From: an uncultured Alphaproteobacteria bacterium | GTDB lineage: Bacteria > Pseudomonadota > Alphaproteobacteria > CAAHEQ01 > UBA3637 | Length of the DNA stretch: 5,501 bases | Direction: 5' to 3' | Assembly: GCA_944391545.1 (NCBI GenBank) | Contig: CALXTZ010000088.1 | Location: 1-5,501, forward strand | Shown: piece after piece, positions 4,138 through 5,501 of the stretch | How positions within the stretch are numbered: the stretch's first letter is position 1 | How the letters are laid out: the number at the start of each line of letters is the position of its first letter | Made by a program: the position numbers and the translations under genes | The notes under the pieces: model-generated | What the model was told of the DNA's origin: nothing | The model's database searches: none | What the model saw: only the letters and a program-made list of their open reading frames with translations

Positions 4138-5501
4138 ATCGGTTGACAAATGCCGTTTTCATCGGCTTCTTCTCCGTCCGGGCAGGTAATTATTGTGCAT
4201 CCGCCGTTTAAAAATTGGTGACCGACTGTACAACAAATAGTTTCATTTTGGTTGTTGATTCCGGTTTCTCCCGAACAATAGCAGTTTTGTGTAACGATTC
4301 CACCATTCGGGCATAATCCTTCCGGAGCGCATTCTGCCATATAAAAAATCTGACATTCTTTTCCGTCCATTGAACAGAAAATGCCGCACTCTTTTTTATC
4401 ATAACGGCATCTGGTTCCTTGTCCGCCGCTTGGGTTTTGTTGGCACTCCATACGTCCATCACTGCTTAAACAACCGTACGTATCGTATGATGGTAATTTA
4501 GCATAAGAGCTTGTTAAACAATCGAATCGATCAGTGCAATCACCTTGTTGACAGTTTGCAAAGTCGTAATTTTGACAGTCTCTGCCGCATATGTCATTTG
4601 ATGTTTCTACATAACAAATATTCGTGTCATCGCAACTGTATGCTTTGTCATTTGTTACGCATCTTTTGAGTAGTGAGTCTCGATACATTCCCGTCGGACA
4701 AACAATTGAATTGCAAGTTCCGCAGTTAAACAAATCTGTACAATTTTCTCCGCAAAGATTGGAACCGATGTAACAGGTCCAAGTTCGTTCGCTTTCAGGA
4801 TTATTTGTATTTTTACCTACAGGAACGCATTTAATTGTGTGTCCTTCTGCTGCGGTGTAAAGGCACCCATTAATAAAACTTCTTACATTTCCGTAGGAAG
4901 AACCTATAGGGCAAGCATCCGATTCACACAATCCCCATGAACAAATACCGAAAGAATCTTTGTCGGCTGTACAACAAAACTGATTTTCTTTTTCGCATTG
5001 CCAAGATGTTCCCCTAACATAGCATTTCATTTCACTTGCATCGGTTTGACATCCATAAGCATAACGAGACATTGGAACAAGGTGATAATCATAACCTAAT
5101 GCTTTGGTACAGTCGTCTTCATAGCAAAATCCGTTTTTACAATTTGTTGCATCTCGATAACATGCTTCACCGCATTGTTTTGAATTGATGAAACAGGTGT
5201 AATCTTTGCTGTCTTCCGATGTTCCATATTTGCATTCTATTTGTAAACATTGACCGTTTACAAAAACCTGTCCGCTGGGGCATTTACAGCTCCCTGTATC
5301 GGGATCGACGATTGTGCCGGATGGACATCCGCATGTAATATCAACTGAACATTCAGCAATAGGAGTGATACAACAAACTCCGTTGCAACATTTGCCACTT
5401 GTTGGGCAACATTGATCTCCACAAGGTTGGGGTCGATTAACCGGGCAACAGGTGTTGGACGTCGTGCAATAATCACTGCCGCAATCCGTACATCCGTCCG
5501 A
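4134..5501 (-). CDS. Large cysteine-rich repeat protein, N-terminus beyond the window
   Basis: The frame is open from base 5501 down to the TAA at 4136-4134, giving 455 visible residues with the N-terminus missing. An internal ATG at 5072 has no ribosome binding site, and the same Cys-rich pattern continues upstream of it, so it is not the start. Sixty-four residues (14 %) are cysteine. The head (1-84) has 17 Cys including CC pairs at 18-19, 31-32, 38-39 and 43-44, loosely like granulin, then two CPSG-type EGF-like turns. Residues 85-397 form five eight-cysteine units. The tail (398-455) has seven Cys and ends CPDGEEADENGICQPI. Such even, dense cysteine spacing implies many disulfides and so an exported or surface protein; the signal peptide would lie off the window. 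I do not recognise the family, and an adhesin, surface coat or host-interaction role is inference only. It converges on the MsrA-like gene with no terminator between them. Confidence 0.85.
   Translation of the reverse strand, partial: SDGCTDCGSDYCTTSNTCCPVNRPQPCGDQCCPTSGKCCNGVCCITPIAECSVDITCGCPSGTIVDPDTGSCKCPSGQVFVNGQCLQIECKYGTSEDSKDYTCFINSKQCGEACYRDATNCKNGFCYEDDCTKALGYDYHLVPMSRYAYGCQTDASEMKCYVRGTSWQCEKENQFCCTADKDSFGICSWGLCESDACPIGSSYGNVRSFINGCLYTAAEGHTIKCVPVGKNTNNPESERTWTCYIGSNLCGENCTDLFNCGTCNSIVCPTGMYRDSLLKRCVTNDKAYSCDDTNICYVETSNDICGRDCQNYDFANCQQGDCTDRFDCLTSSYAKLPSYDTYGCLSSDGRMECQQNPSGGQGTRCRYDKKECGIFCSMDGKECQIFYMAECAPEGLCPNGGIVTQNCYCSGETGINNQNETICCTVGHQFLNGGCTIITCPDGEEADENGICQPI
4311..5249 (-). 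repeat. Five tandem eight-cysteine protein repeats of about 65 residues
   Basis: Within the cysteine-rich protein, units run from C85 to C131, C151 to C197, C213 to C268, C281 to C328 and C344 to C397 of the visible chain, with starts 62-68 residues apart. Each holds exactly eight cysteines in the order: (G/R/Q)C, a gap of 4-11, C, a longer variable gap, C-(Y/F in several), a gap of 5-8, C (usually followed by G), 2-3 residues, C, 5-9 residues, C, 2-7 residues, C, and 4-5 residues, C. In the second unit the fourth and fifth cysteines are adjacent. Linkers between units are rich in Tyr, Ser and Gly. The units are strongly diverged in sequence and share mainly the cysteine frame. Confidence 0.75.

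Noticed and set aside
4134..5072. A 312-residue reading of the cysteine-rich gene starting at the ATG at 5072
   Set aside because: The frame is open to the window edge, there is no ribosome binding site before this ATG, and the eight-cysteine repeat frame runs across it.
5258..5476. Separate 72-residue minus-strand open frame
   Set aside because: It is out of frame with the cysteine-rich gene that fills this region and has no supporting features.
1..5501. CRISPR arrays, insertion sequences, tRNA or rRNA genes
   Set aside because: I saw no regularly spaced direct DNA repeats, transposase-like frames with terminal inverted repeats, or tRNA cloverleaf sequences on either strand.

Overview
The window looks like chromosomal DNA of a moderately AT-rich Gram-negative bacterium. 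The AccB-AccC pair, the short Grx4-type glutaredoxin and the TPR protein are all proteobacterial in style, and an uncultured alphaproteobacterium, perhaps host-associated, is my best guess. No rRNA, taxonomic marker or mobile element is present to settle this.

Layout. (1) 1-592, minus strand: C-terminally truncated TPR-repeat protein running off the left edge. (2) 652-987, plus: Grx4-family monothiol glutaredoxin, divergent from the TPR gene, with CCTS in place of the signature CGFS. (3) 1072-2850, plus: accB-accC, the biotin carboxyl carrier protein and biotin carboxylase of acetyl-CoA carboxylase, a tight two-gene operon with a recognisable promoter and a 15-bp hairpin after it. (4) 3004-3606, plus: unknown exported protein rich in methionine, with a CxC-x4-CxC cluster at the predicted mature N-terminus, followed by a strong intrinsic terminator. 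(5) 3664-4137, plus: an MsrA-fold protein lacking the catalytic cysteine and two other active-site residues. (6) 4134-5501, minus: a very cysteine-rich protein (64 Cys in 455 visible residues) that runs off the right edge and meets the MsrA-like gene tail to tail with overlapping stop codons.

How the parts relate. Only accB and accC clearly work together, in the first step of fatty-acid synthesis. The others look like separate transcription units. Thiol and sulfur chemistry recurs on the right and left of accBC: a glutaredoxin with an altered active site, a Met/Cys-rich exported protein, an MsrA relative with no nucleophile and a disulfide-type repeat protein. A functional link between them is conjecture.

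The best candidates for something undescribed are the MsrA-like protein, which keeps the family fold motifs but not its chemistry, and the cysteine-rich protein, which resolves into five tandem units of about 65 residues, each with exactly eight cysteines, between a CC-rich head and a seven-cysteine tail. Gaps between genes are all under 155 bases and hold only promoter-like elements and terminators.
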